Below are positions 1-8,339 of a DNA stretch of 37,527 nt, in pieces. Position 1 is the first letter of the stretch, and each line of letters begins with the position of its first letter. The notes beneath the pieces were generated by a model. That model did no database searches and was not told where the DNA came from. It saw nothing but the letters and a program-made list of their open reading frames with translations. Source of the DNA: Nitrospira sp. (GTDB lineage: Bacteria; Nitrospirota; Nitrospiria; Nitrospirales; Nitrospiraceae); NCBI GenBank assembly GCA_029865225.1, contig JAOUHJ010000027.1, positions 1 to 37,527 on the forward strand, written 5' to 3'. Position numbers and translations under genes: made by a program.

Positions 1-5
1 GGTGT

Positions 6-227
6 GTGTGCATCCGGCCATCATGCCAGATTTCCAGACTCCGTAGAATGTGGAATGCACGCGCCTATCCCCACGAAGATGTCATTTCACACGCTTCGTT
101 TACCCACTCACCAAGGAGAAGAGCCTTATTAAGGTTGCTTCCAGCGATTGAAAAGGATCTGGAACAGGGAGCGATCATCTCGGTCGATGAGACTGGAATA
201 CGAGTTCGTTTGTTACCGGTGCGATGA
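6..227 (+). pseudogene. C-terminal fragment resembling a DUF5615 PIN-like protein
   Basis: The last ~45 codons (about 90-227) encode a segment with LLRLLPAIEKDLEQGAIISV followed by an arginine-rich end RVRLLPVR. This resembles the usual C-terminus of DUF5615 proteins (PIN-like putative nucleases, often in toxin-antitoxin pairs), which end in a helix, a 'GA(I/V)V(S/T)' strand and a basic RxRxLP strand. The first ~28 residues do not look like the family, and the N-terminal acidic residues of the nuclease core are absent or lie left of the window. It is therefore most likely a decayed or frameshifted relic. The family call rests on pattern memory of a short segment and is tentative. Confidence 0.3.
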
Positions 228-519
228 AGAAGGTTGCATGTGTCGTCCACGATGAGCTGACCGGCCTTCGGGGGGGACGGCGTGATGAGCAGGCGGAAAA
301 CGATTCAATGCGACCCGCATCGCAACAGCGCGCGAGATTTGGCGGTTGATGGACAAGCACATCGTTCCAGCAAGGTAAGGTTATTCCACACCATAGAATC
401 TATGGCGCCGAGTCCTGCTTAACCGGAATCCAGGTCATCTCCTAGTTGACTTGCCCGGTACCCCTAGCCTAGGGTTAAGCATAGGGCTAAAGCGTAACGG
501 AGTTTCGCTAAGGACTGGA
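228..519. other. Intergenic region upstream of the glycosyltransferase
   Basis: No convincing gene is visible. A short frame from ATG 226 (about 41 codons) overlaps the stop of the preceding fragment and resembles nothing known to me. Near the right end is a perfect 6+1+6 palindrome, CCCTAGCCTAGGG (462-474), followed by a second TAGGG word at 483-487. A TTGACT hexamer at 446-451 could be a -35 element, but the matching -10 (TAGGGT, spacer 18) is poor and would lie inside the palindrome. Promoter or operator function is possible but unproven. Confidence 0.3.
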
Positions 520-1494
520 ATGCTGACGACGACTTCTGGACAGCAGCGCACCTCATCATCACCATGCCGGTCGAGGAATCGTGAGATCGGTTCTAGATCA
601 GGTGCGGTATCGCTCATCATCGTAAATTACAATGCATGCGACTGCATTGTCGCCTGCGTCTCGTCCGCCTTGAGTCAGGTGGACGAAGTCATTGTGGTCG
701 ATAATGCCTCAAGCGACGACAGCTTGGCGAAACTTGAAGCCCAGTTTTCAGGTGACCGGCGGTTAAAGATTGTTCGTAATCGAGAGAATCTTGGGTTTGC
801 GGCTGGTTGTAATATAGGGAGTAAGCAAGCAACCGGCAGTTACCTGTTCTTTCTTAACCCCGATTGCGTACTGGCGCTGGACTCCGTGAAGCACCTGATG
901 CGGGTGTTTCACGATCGTCAGGATGTGGGAATGGTGGGTGGACTGCTCCTCAATCCCAATGGTACCGAACAACCGGGTGGGCGGCGGGCTGTTCCAACAC
1001 CATGGCGATCGTTTGTGCGGGCATTTGGGTTGTCACGTTTTGCAGATCGCTGGCCTCGTTTATTTTTTGATTTTCACTTACACAAGCAGCCGCTGCCGAC
1101 TCACCCCATTGAGGTCGAGGCAATTTCCGGTGCCTGCATGTTAGTCCGCCGTGCTGCGATACAAGATGTCGGACATTGGGACGAGGGCTATTTTCTGCAT
1201 TGTGAGGACCTGGATTTTTCCATGACCTTACGACGCAAGGGCTGGAAGATCATGTTTGTGCCTGATGCCAGGATCGTTCATGACAAAGGAGTCTGCAGCC
1301 GCTCTCGTCCACTATTCGTCGAATGGCATAAGCATCGTGGGATGATGCGGTTCTATCGCAAGTTTTTCCGGCATCAGTATCCAGGCCCGTTGATGTGGTT
1401 GGTGGCATTAGGCATCTGGCTGCGCTTTGGCCTCGTCGCGTCATACCACTCCGGATTACTCACCTTGCGGCATCTCGGAATTCAGCGTGGATGA
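520..1494 (+). CDS. Glycosyltransferase family 2 (rhamnosyltransferase-like)
   Basis: Transfers a sugar from a nucleotide donor during cell-surface polysaccharide assembly at the cytoplasmic face of the membrane. GT-A hallmarks are visible in order: VSLIIVNYNA (nucleotide-binding strand, from about residue 30), VDNASSDDS, NLGFAAGCN, LNPDC in the DXD position, and then SGACMLVRR with the catalytic-region HCEDLDFSMTLRRKGW. This layout matches WbbL-type GT2 rhamnosyltransferases; acceptor and donor cannot be read from the sequence. The ATG at 520 was preferred over an upstream 451 start because a TAAGGA ribosome site precedes it and the longer N-terminus is low-complexity and unconserved-looking. 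It overlaps the next gene by 8 bp, suggesting translational coupling. Confidence 0.85.
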   Translation: MLTTTSGQQRTSSSPCRSRNREIGSRSGAVSLIIVNYNACDCIVACVSSALSQVDEVIVVDNASSDDSLAKLEAQFSGDRRLKIVRNRENLGFAAGCNIGSKQATGSYLFFLNPDCVLALDSVKHLMRVFHDRQDVGMVGGLLLNPNGTEQPGGRRAVPTPWRSFVRAFGLSRFADRWPRLFFDFHLHKQPLPTHPIEVEAISGACMLVRRAAIQDVGHWDEGYFLHCEDLDFSMTLRRKGWKIMFVPDARIVHDKGVCSRSRPLFVEWHKHRGMMRFYRKFFRHQYPGPLMWLVALGIWLRFGLVASYHSGLLTLRHLGIQRG

Positions 1495-2365
1495 ATTGTC
1501 GAAAACTGGGGTGCTTGGGGCAAGCAGCTTTGTCGGCGAATGCGCGATCCAACGACTGAGAAAAGACGGCCGCCACGTCTTTGCATTTTCGAGGGCTCCC
1601 CATGATGGCAAGGTCGAATCAGATGTGACGCGGTTGCAGCTCTCACCTGCTGTGGCCGGCTCCCGTGAAGTTCCTCCCATCAAGGATTGGTTATGTGTCG
1701 CGCCGATTCGAGTGCTGCCGCAGTATTTCCCGATGATCGAGGCGAGTGGTGCTCGTCGGGTGGTGGCCCTGTCGTCTACGAGCCTTCTGGCAAAAAAGGA
1801 TTCCTCAGATCAGGGTGAACAGGCGCTCGTGCGTGGACTGCATGCTGGCGAGCAGGCTCTGCGTACTTGGGCTGAGTCCCAGGGCGTTGAGTGGGTTATT
1901 CTGCGTCCTACGCTGATCTATGGTCGTGGGCGAGACAAGAATTTGACGGAGATTGTCCGCTTTGTACGGCGATGGGGTTTTTTCCCCCTGTTGGGACAGG
2001 CTGAAGGCCTGCGTCAGCCCGTGCATGCCGAAGATGTTGCCGCCGCATGTGTGTCGGCACTGACTCTGCCTAATGCGGCCAACCGGACGTACAACCTCTC
2101 AGGCGGGGAGACGCTGTCTTATCGGGAGATGGTATGCCGCGTCTTTTCCACCGTCGGCAAAGTGCCGCATCCAGTGACGGTACCGCGATGGCTGTTCCGG
2201 CTGGCAGTGACAACCGTGCGCCTGTTCCCCCGGTACCGGCATTGGACCGTGGAGATGGCGGAACGCATGAACCGTGACCTGGTATTTGACCACGCCGATG
2301 CCGCGCGAGACCTTGGTTTTTCACCACGGTCCTTTGTGCTGTCGCCTGAAGACCTGCCGGTATAG
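1487..2365 (+). CDS. NAD(P)-dependent epimerase/dehydratase (extended/atypical SDR)
   Basis: A Rossmann-fold sugar-nucleotide or related oxidoreductase. The N-terminus carries a GxxxFxG-type dinucleotide motif, GVLGASSFVGE. Next come an SDR-like VVALSSTSLLAKK strand, WVILRPTLIYGRGRD (typical of the epimerase fold) and PVHAEDVAAACV. The normal YxxxK catalytic pair is not obvious, so it belongs with the divergent/atypical SDRs rather than the classical UDP-glucose epimerases. The start is uncertain: GTG 1487 or TTG 1496 sits directly before the Rossmann strand, whereas the 1427 ATG would add ~20 residues that simply overlap the glycosyltransferase. It is coupled to the upstream GT2 gene and probably acts in the same surface-glycan pathway. 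Confidence 0.75.
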   Translation: MDELSKTGVLGASSFVGECAIQRLRKDGRHVFAFSRAPHDGKVESDVTRLQLSPAVAGSREVPPIKDWLCVAPIRVLPQYFPMIEASGARRVVALSSTSLLAKKDSSDQGEQALVRGLHAGEQALRTWAESQGVEWVILRPTLIYGRGRDKNLTEIVRFVRRWGFFPLLGQAEGLRQPVHAEDVAAACVSALTLPNAANRTYNLSGGETLSYREMVCRVFSTVGKVPHPVTVPRWLFRLAVTTVRLFPRYRHWTVEMAERMNRDLVFDHADAARDLGFSPRSFVLSPEDLPV

Positions 2366-2438
2366 ACGAGAATATTTTCCTTTTGGATTTTCTCCTGTTT
2401 AGGCCGCTTGGGGGCGAGAGGTTGTGGTGTATTTTAGT

Positions 2439-2466
2439 TTGCAAAAAATCGCCTGCCGGGTATGAT
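2439..2466 (+). promoter_or_regulatory. Predicted sigma-70 promoter for kdsC-manC
   Basis: TTGCAA (2439-2444) and TATGAT (2461-2466) are separated by 16 bp, giving a likely transcription start near 2473, about 30 nt before the GTG start of kdsC. It lies in the only sizeable gap between the epimerase and kdsC, so it fits an independent promoter for the downstream block. Prediction only. Confidence 0.5.
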
Positions 2467-2502
2467 AGCGCTTGCCCATGTGTTCTTAGCTGATTTCTCC
2501 TT

Positions 2503-3060
2503 GTGACAACGCACAAAACCGCCAAACGATTACCGGTAAACGGGACTCCCTCTCGCGAGATTCTTCAGCAGATCCGACTGTTCGCGACCGATGTGGACGG
2601 AGTTCTCACCGATGCCGGCATGTACTATTCCGAATCGGGTGACGAATGGAAAAAATTCAACACTCGGGATGGAATGGGAATCAAGCTGTTGCAGAAGGCC
2701 GGACTCATCACGGCCATTGTGACCCAGGAGAGAACCAGGTTAGTGGCGAGGCGGGCGGAAAAACTCGCCATTCCCGAGCTTCATCAGGGGGTGATGGACA
2801 AGTTGTCGGTGATCCGTGACATGGCCGAACGGCATGGGATTGCACTCAGGCAAGTCGCGTATATTGGGGATGACGTCAATGACATCGAGGCGTTGAAAGC
2901 CGTGGGTTTTTCTGCGACTCCTGCAGATGGTCTCCCGCAAGTGCGAAAGGTCGTTGACCATGTCTGCCAACTGAAGGGTGGCGAGGGTGCCGTCCGAGAG
3001 CTTGCAGAAATGATTCTGCAGTCACGCAGCGAGACGAAAAACACAGCACGGAGACGGTGA
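2503..3060 (+). CDS. kdsC: HAD-family 3-deoxy-D-manno-octulosonate 8-phosphate phosphatase (KdsC-type)
   Basis: Hydrolyses Kdo-8-phosphate to Kdo in lipopolysaccharide core synthesis, in the cytosol. HAD motifs are clear: DVDGVLTDA (nucleophile and acid/base aspartates, about residues 30-38), IVTQE (motif II), the lysine in VMDKL, and GDDVNDIEAL (metal aspartates). The C-terminal LKGGEGAVREL matches the conserved KdsC tail that reaches into the neighbouring subunit's active site. At 185 aa it is the normal size for this cap-less tetrameric family. The same fold also includes other sugar-acid phosphatases, so exact substrate identity is inferred. The GTG start has a weak ribosome site. The stop touches the start region of manC, so the two are probably co-transcribed. 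Confidence 0.85.
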   Translation: MTTHKTAKRLPVNGTPSREILQQIRLFATDVDGVLTDAGMYYSESGDEWKKFNTRDGMGIKLLQKAGLITAIVTQERTRLVARRAEKLAIPELHQGVMDKLSVIRDMAERHGIALRQVAYIGDDVNDIEALKAVGFSATPADGLPQVRKVVDHVCQLKGGEGAVRELAEMILQSRSETKNTARRR

Positions 3061-3068
3061 GGGAAAAC

Positions 3069-4529
3069 ATGGGGAAGACACATGCGCTCTACCCGGTAAT
3101 CATGGCCGGAGGGAGCGGGACGAGGTTTTGGCCATTGAGCCGCCACCTTTATCCAAAGCAGCTGCTTCGGATTGGAGGGGAACATACCCTTATTCAGCAG
3201 ACCATGCACCGAATCCTCGGGTGCGCGCCGGCCTCGAACGTTCTTATCTCGACGAATGCAGCCCAGGCGGATCTGATCCGTGTCCAGTTGACGGATTGGA
3301 AAGAAGAGCTTTCTAACGGATTCCTGCTTGAACCGGAAGGGCGAAATACTGCGCCGGCCATCGCGCTGGCTGCGCTTGAGGTATTAGCACGGGATCCCGA
3401 GGGTCTGATGTTGGTGGTCCCTGCCGACCATGTTGTGACAGGCCAACGGGATTTTGAGGCGGCCGTTCAGTTGGCGACCCAATTGGCAACAGAAGGCTAC
3501 TTGGTGACGTTTGGGATCAAGCCGATCCGTCCGGAAACGGGGTATGGCTATATTAAGCCCAAGAACACAGTGCTGCTCGGCAAGCGCGGGACATTGCGCG
3601 GATACCCTGTCCAAAAATTCGTAGAAAAGCCCAATGTCGCTAAGGCCACCCAATATCTTAAGGCTGGTCATTATTTTTGGAACAGTGGCATGTTTATTTG
3701 GCGGGCTGCAACGATTTTGGAGGAGATCGGTGCTCACCAGCCCGCAATTCTGGCTTCGATGGAGCAAATCAGGGCTCTCAAGAACGATGGGTCTCCTCAA
3801 CAGGCGATCGATGATGTGTATCGCCAAATCAAGCCGGTTTCTATCGATAGCGGGGTAATGGAACGGTCGTCGAAAGCTGCTGTCGTCCCGGTGAAGTTTA
3901 GGTGGTCGGATGTCGGGAGCTGGGGCAGTTTGGATGAAGTGGCAGAGAAAAATCGGGCTGGGAATGTGATGACTGGGCGAGTCATCGATCTTGAGAGCAA
4001 ACAGTCGATTGTCTATGCAGATCGGCGTGTGGTTGCGACGATCGGTCTGCAGGATATGGTCGTGGTGGACACTCCAGATGCGACATTGGTCTGTCCAAAA
4101 TCGCGCGCGCAGGATGTGAAAACGATTGTCGATATTCTGAAAAAGCAGCAGGCCCCCGAACATTTGGAACACCTCACGGTTCAACGGCCATGGGGTTCCT
4201 ATACGGTGCTGGAGGAGGGGCCTGGATTCAAAGTGAAGCGTGTCACGGTCAATCCCGGTGGGAGGCTGTCGCTCCAAATGCATCATCAGCGCAGCGAACA
4301 TTGGGTCGTGATCGCCGGTACGGCACGTGTCACAAGAGATCAGGAGATTTTTGATCTGAAGGTAGGAGAGAGCACAGCGATTCCGGTCAAAACCAGACAT
4401 CGTTTGGAAAACCCAGGACAGGAGACCGTCCATATTATCGAAGTGCAGAACGGACCCTATCTCGGCGAGGACGATATTGTGAGGTTTAAGGACGATTATG
4501 GTCGAATATCGAACACCACACCAGGATGA
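3069..4529 (+). CDS. manC: Mannose-1-phosphate guanylyltransferase / mannose-6-phosphate isomerase
   Basis: Makes GDP-mannose from mannose-1-phosphate and GTP; bifunctional members also interconvert fructose-6-P and mannose-6-P. The nucleotidyltransferase domain begins with PVIMAGGSGTRFWPLSRHLY and the PKQ lysine, and contains PADHV and the sugar-binding FVEKPN. The C-terminal third is a type II phosphomannose-isomerase cupin, with RPWGSYTVLEEG, LQMHHQRSEHW (metal ligands) and the IIEVQNG strand. Length (487 aa) is typical of full AlgA/ManC proteins. The ATG at 3069 is preferred because GAGGG precedes it; a GTG at 3057 would overlap the kdsC stop. manB follows, completing the GDP-mannose route from fructose-6-P. 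Confidence 0.93.
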   Translation: MGKTHALYPVIMAGGSGTRFWPLSRHLYPKQLLRIGGEHTLIQQTMHRILGCAPASNVLISTNAAQADLIRVQLTDWKEELSNGFLLEPEGRNTAPAIALAALEVLARDPEGLMLVVPADHVVTGQRDFEAAVQLATQLATEGYLVTFGIKPIRPETGYGYIKPKNTVLLGKRGTLRGYPVQKFVEKPNVAKATQYLKAGHYFWNSGMFIWRAATILEEIGAHQPAILASMEQIRALKNDGSPQQAIDDVYRQIKPVSIDSGVMERSSKAAVVPVKFRWSDVGSWGSLDEVAEKNRAGNVMTGRVIDLESKQSIVYADRRVVATIGLQDMVVVDTPDATLVCPKSRAQDVKTIVDILKKQQAPEHLEHLTVQRPWGSYTVLEEGPGFKVKRVTVNPGGRLSLQMHHQRSEHWVVIAGTARVTRDQEIFDLKVGESTAIPVKTRHRLENPGQETVHIIEVQNGPYLGEDDIVRFKDDYGRISNTTPG

Positions 4530-4599
4530 AGTTGAGAAGTTTCGTGTGGGGGCGAAATTGAATGGGTCTTGTAGGTCGATCTGGCGATAGGAGGGGATT

Positions 4600-6000
4600 G
4601 TGGGGCTGTTTCGTGAATATGATCTTCGGGGAATCGTCGGCAGTGAGTTGACGGAAGATTTGGCCGAGCAGTTGGGTCGTGCGTATGCCACCTATGTGAT
4701 CCCGCGTGGGGTGACGACGATCAGTCTTGGGCGGGATGGTCGCTTAAGCTCTCCGGTCCTCCATAAGGCTCTTCTCAAGGGATTGCTGGCCGGTGGTCTC
4801 AATGTCATCGATATTGGAATCTGTACGTCTCCGCTGCTCTACTTCTCCTTATTTACCCTGCCGGTTGGCGGCGGCATCATGATTACGGGCAGTCACAATG
4901 CAGCCGAGTACAATGGATTCAAGATCTGCATCGGCAAGACCGCCATCCATGGAGCAGAGATCCAGGAACTTCGGCATGTGATGGAGAAGGGCACGTTCGT
5001 TTCTGGAGAGGGACGTCTGTCGGAACATCCGATCATTCCAGATTATCTGGCCTACATTGGAAAGAGCTTTGCGCATGTCAAAGCGGACCGATTGCATATT
5101 GTGATCGATAGCGGGAACGGAGCGGCTTCGATCGTCGCCAAACAAGCGCTTGAGTTGCTCGGATGCAAAGTGACAGGGCTCTATTGCGACCTTGATGGGC
5201 GGTTCCCGAACCATCATCCGGATCCGACTGTTCCAGAGAATCTGTCCGACCTCATACAGGCGGTCAAGGACCAGCAAGCAGATGTGGGCATCGGATATGA
5301 CGGCGATGCTGATCGAATCGGAGCCGTCGATGAACAGGGCGACATTCTGTGGGGTGATCGTCTTTTGGTGCTGTACTCACGTGATATTCTGGCGGTGAAA
5401 CCCGGTAGCACGATCATTTCTGAAGTGAAGGCTTCGCAAAGTCTGTACGATGATATCGCCAAGCGTGGTGGGCGTGGTCTCATGTGGAAAACCGGCCATT
5501 CGCTGATCAAGGCGAAGATGAAAGAGGAGTCCGCCGTGCTGGCCGGTGAAATGTCCGGGCACATGTTTTTCGCAGATCGGTATTTTGGATATGATGATGC
5601 GGTGTATGCGTCATGTCGATTGGTTGAAATTCTGGCGAAATCTGAACAACCGCTCTCTGTCTTAGTCTCAGATCTTCCTCCCTCGGCGGTCACTCCGGAG
5701 ATCCGAGTGGATCTGCCGGATGCGGTGAAGTTCGACGTCGTTGAACGAGTGAAAAAGAAGTTCGTGGAATGTTTGAAAACACAGCAAGGCCTCGGACCCA
5801 AGAAACTCGTCCTCCGCGACCTGATTACCATCGACGGTGTTCGCGCGATATTTGAGGAGGGGTGGGGGCTGATTCGGGCGTCCAACACCCAGCCCGCCCT
5901 CGTGTTGCGGTTTGAAGCGGTGTCTTCTGCGCGTCTCGGTGTCATTCAATCGCTCATCGAGCATGAGCTCCTGGAGGCGAGACGATCTCTCGGGTGCTAG
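4600..6000 (+). CDS. manB: Phosphomannomutase / phosphoglucomutase
   Basis: Interconverts hexose-6-phosphate and hexose-1-phosphate, feeding mannose-1-P to ManC. The alpha-D-phosphohexomutase domains appear in order: the phosphoserine loop ITGSHNAAEYNG (about residues 95-106; the common form is TASHNP), the metal loop GYDGDADRIG (about 232-241), the sugar-specificity loop GEMSGHMFF (about 311-319) and the phosphate-binding loop RASNTQPALVLR near the C-terminus. Length 466 aa agrees with AlgC/ManB proteins. The GTG start is supported by a strong AGGAGGGG sequence. Specificity for mannose is inferred from its position after manC; glucose activity is equally possible in this family. Confidence 0.9.
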   Translation: MGLFREYDLRGIVGSELTEDLAEQLGRAYATYVIPRGVTTISLGRDGRLSSPVLHKALLKGLLAGGLNVIDIGICTSPLLYFSLFTLPVGGGIMITGSHNAAEYNGFKICIGKTAIHGAEIQELRHVMEKGTFVSGEGRLSEHPIIPDYLAYIGKSFAHVKADRLHIVIDSGNGAASIVAKQALELLGCKVTGLYCDLDGRFPNHHPDPTVPENLSDLIQAVKDQQADVGIGYDGDADRIGAVDEQGDILWGDRLLVLYSRDILAVKPGSTIISEVKASQSLYDDIAKRGGRGLMWKTGHSLIKAKMKEESAVLAGEMSGHMFFADRYFGYDDAVYASCRLVEILAKSEQPLSVLVSDLPPSAVTPEIRVDLPDAVKFDVVERVKKKFVECLKTQQGLGPKKLVLRDLITIDGVRAIFEEGWGLIRASNTQPALVLRFEAVSSARLGVIQSLIEHELLEARRSLGC

Positions 6001-6250
6001 CAACTGGTTCTTCCAGGCCTACCGTATCTCGTGCCATCGGGACGCCTAGTTGGCATGCTGCGATTGTCGCGGGCGTCGTTCTTCTGCCGTTGTCTACTGT
6101 CCCCATCGAATCAAAGCTGTGGGGTGACAGCAAACGCCGTTTCAGGTCGGCGAGCGACTGACCTACAAGGTGTCCTGGCTCAATATGACGGCGGGTTTGA
6201 CCTCGGTCGTTGCAAATTTGGTGGAGGGCCTGGAGAAGGCGCAGCTGTAG
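5994..6250 (+). pseudogene. Frameshifted and truncated DUF3108 protein
   Basis: Two reading frames join into one recognisable N-terminus. The first frame, from GTG 5994 (overlapping the end of manB), encodes a signal-anchor-like AAIVAGVVLLPLSTVPIES. The second frame resumes with PFQVGERLTYKVSWLNMTAG, the typical start of DUF3108 periplasmic proteins (xFxVGExLxYxVxW). Restoring one C in the CGCCG run around 6137 would fuse them in frame as WGDSKRPFQVGERL. Even then the product would stop at the TAG at 6248-6250 after about 85 residues, against well over 200 for the family, so the gene is both frameshifted and 3' deleted. The fbp promoter begins directly after it. Confidence 0.6.
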
Positions 6251-6279
6251 AGAAAAAGGAATGGTGTGAATGTAGATTG

Positions 6280-6308
6280 TTGTTCACACAAACTAAACCG
6301 GCTATACT
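6280..6308 (+). promoter_or_regulatory. Predicted sigma-70 promoter for fbp
   Basis: TTGTTC (6280-6285), a 17-bp spacer and TATACT (6303-6308) precede the fbp ATG at 6328. The predicted start near 6315 leaves a leader of only about 13 nt. It lies just past the DUF3108 relic, so fbp and perhaps fbaB are transcribed independently of the polysaccharide genes. Prediction only. Confidence 0.5.
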
Positions 6309-6327
6309 GAGCCATACTGAAGAGACC

Positions 6328-7332
6328 ATGAGAGAATTCCCCCTTACGTTAACCCAGTTTGTTATTCAAAGTCAGGCGGCCTATCCAGGGGCAACGGGAG
6401 AGTTTTCAAGTCTTCTGACCCAGATCGGCCTGGTCGGTAAGCTCATTGCGCAGGATCTCCGGCGCGCCGGGTTGATTAACATTTTGGGAACCACCGGCGA
6501 CACGAACGTCCAGGGCGAAACCGTGAAGAAGCTGGATGCGATTGCCAATGACGACTTCGTGAGAGTCTTTCAATCCAGTGGGCACGTCTGTGCCTTGGCG
6601 TCGGAGGAAATGGAAAAGCCCGTTTTTTTGCCGGGGAATTGGCCGCATGGCAAGTACATGCTGCTCTTCGATCCACTGGATGGATCCTCCAATACGGACA
6701 ACAATATGCCGCTGGGAGCTATCTTTTCCATACTCAAGTATGATCGAACGGATCGCTTGCCGACAGAGGCGGAACTGATACGACGGGGAACTGAACAAGT
6801 AGCCGCCGGATATCTGCTGTATGGGTCGAGCACCATGCTGGTGTATACCGTCGGGCAAGGTGTGTACGGATTTACGCTCGAGCCCGGCATTGGCGAATAT
6901 CTGCTGTCGCACGAGCGGATCAAGATTCCTGACAAAGGGAAAGTGTATGCCACGAACGAAGGGAACTATTCTAAGTGGTCGGAAGGTATAAAAAAGTATC
7001 TCGGTTCACTGAAAGTCAACGATAAGGCCACCGGCCGCCCCTATAGTGGCCGGTATTCGGGCTGCTTGGTGGCCGATGTGCACCGTCTGTTGCTCGGTGG
7101 GGGGATCTACCTCTATCCAGGGGAAGTGGATAAACCTGAAGGGAAGCTGCGGTTGCTCTACGAGGCAAATCCGATGGCGTTGATTGTAGAGCAGGCCGGC
7201 GGCAAGGCCTCAACGGGGACATCAAGAATTTTGGAGGTGGAGGCCAAGAAACTCCATCAGCGCGTGCCTTTGTTCATTGGAAGCCGGCACGATGTTGAGC
7301 AGGCGGAGCTGTATATTCAGGGCCGAGCCTAA
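6328..7332 (+). CDS. fbp: Fructose-1,6-bisphosphatase class I
   Basis: Dephosphorylates fructose-1,6-bisphosphate to fructose-6-phosphate, the committed gluconeogenic step (and Calvin-type sugar regeneration in some autotrophs). Class I signatures are visible: SSLLTQIGLVGKLIAQDLRR, GDTNVQGETVKKLD, the metal site LASEEME, the LLFDPLDGSSNTDNN core, and YSGRYSGCLVADVHRLL with LLYEANPMALIVEQAGGKAS near the C-terminus. The 334-residue length is normal. The reading frame is open back to 6031, but the ATG at 6328 aligns with the family N-terminus and follows a promoter. Its neighbour fbaB supplies the substrate. In an autotroph that fixes carbon by another cycle, the pair would serve hexose synthesis and hence the GDP-mannose and Kdo genes upstream. 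Confidence 0.93.
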   Translation: MREFPLTLTQFVIQSQAAYPGATGEFSSLLTQIGLVGKLIAQDLRRAGLINILGTTGDTNVQGETVKKLDAIANDDFVRVFQSSGHVCALASEEMEKPVFLPGNWPHGKYMLLFDPLDGSSNTDNNMPLGAIFSILKYDRTDRLPTEAELIRRGTEQVAAGYLLYGSSTMLVYTVGQGVYGFTLEPGIGEYLLSHERIKIPDKGKVYATNEGNYSKWSEGIKKYLGSLKVNDKATGRPYSGRYSGCLVADVHRLLLGGGIYLYPGEVDKPEGKLRLLYEANPMALIVEQAGGKASTGTSRILEVEAKKLHQRVPLFIGSRHDVEQAELYIQGRA

Positions 7333-7382
7333 GCGTCTATTTCTTTTATTATATGGTACGGTAATGTCGTCGGGAGGAAACT

Positions 7383-8306
7383 ATGGGAGATCGGGTACAA
7401 GAAATTTTAAGCTGGTACGGGAGTGACAACGCCGGGACAAGGACCAACATTGCGCGCTTACTGCGATCAGGAAAACTTGCAGGGACAGGCAGACTGGTCA
7501 TTCTGCCGGTCGATCAGGGGTTTGAACATGGTCCGGCAAGGAGCTTCGCGCCGAACGCGCCAGGGTACAATCCGCACTACCATTTTCAGCTCGCCATTGA
7601 CGCGGGATGCAATGCGTATGCAGCCCCTCTGGGGTTCCTGGAAGCCGGTGCGGGTCACTTCGCCGGGCAGATTCCCCTTATCTTGAAGTTGAACAATCAT
7701 GATGTGTTGCATGATGAGAAGGATCCGCTCCCGTCGGTGACGGGGAGTGTCAAGGATGCACTTCGATTAGGCTGTTCTGCCGTGGGATTCACGATCTACC
7801 CAGGTTCGTCCCATTGCAACGCGATGTACGAGCAGTTGCGGTCGATCGCTGAAGAGGCGAAGTCCTCCGGTCTCGCCGTCGTGGTCTGGTCCTATCCGCG
7901 TGGGTCGGCCCTGAGCAAAGAAGGTGAGACGGCGATTGATGTGGTGGCCTATGCTGCCCAGATTGCGGCTCAACTCGGTGCTCATGTGATCAAGGTCAAG
8001 CTCCCAAGCGCCCATCTGGAGCAGGCAGCAGCGAAAAAAGTCTACGAAGCTGAAAAGATTCCGATCAAGACCTTGGCTGAACGGGTCAGACATGTGGTCC
8101 AGAGCGCATTCGATGGTCGACGGATTGTGATCTTTTCCGGAGGGGCGAAGAGCGAAGACAAAAATGTGTTCGACGAAGCCCGGGCCATCAGAGATGGGGG
8201 AGGATTCGGAAGTATCATCGGACGGAATTCGTTCCAGCGACCAAAACCAGAGGCAGTGAAGTTCCTCCACACGATCATGGGAATTTATGCCGGGGAGATG
8301 CAGTGA
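7383..8306 (+). CDS. fbaB: Class I fructose-bisphosphate aldolase (FbaB/DhnA type)
   Basis: Condenses dihydroxyacetone phosphate and glyceraldehyde-3-phosphate through a Schiff-base lysine. It belongs to the archaeal-type (DeoC/FbaB/DhnA) aldolases: LVILPVDQGFEHGPARSF near residue 38, the strand HVIKVKLP bearing the expected Schiff-base lysine region, RIVIFSGGAKSE, and the phosphate-binding GSIIGRNSFQRP close to the C-terminus. Length 307 aa is usual. A clear GGGAGGAAACT ribosome site precedes the ATG. It lies 50 bp downstream of fbp, so the two form a compact gluconeogenic pair. Confidence 0.92.
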   Translation: MGDRVQEILSWYGSDNAGTRTNIARLLRSGKLAGTGRLVILPVDQGFEHGPARSFAPNAPGYNPHYHFQLAIDAGCNAYAAPLGFLEAGAGHFAGQIPLILKLNNHDVLHDEKDPLPSVTGSVKDALRLGCSAVGFTIYPGSSHCNAMYEQLRSIAEEAKSSGLAVVVWSYPRGSALSKEGETAIDVVAYAAQIAAQLGAHVIKVKLPSAHLEQAAAKKVYEAEKIPIKTLAERVRHVVQSAFDGRRIVIFSGGAKSEDKNVFDEARAIRDGGGFGSIIGRNSFQRPKPEAVKFLHTIMGIYAGEMQ

Positions 8307-8339
8307 GCACCGTGTCGTTCACGAAAATATATTGAGTGT

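Noticed and set aside
3384-4691. 435-codon open frame on the minus strand
   Set aside because: It is the antisense shadow of manC: composition is low-complexity and no family motif or ribosome site is visible, while manC on the plus strand has all its signatures.
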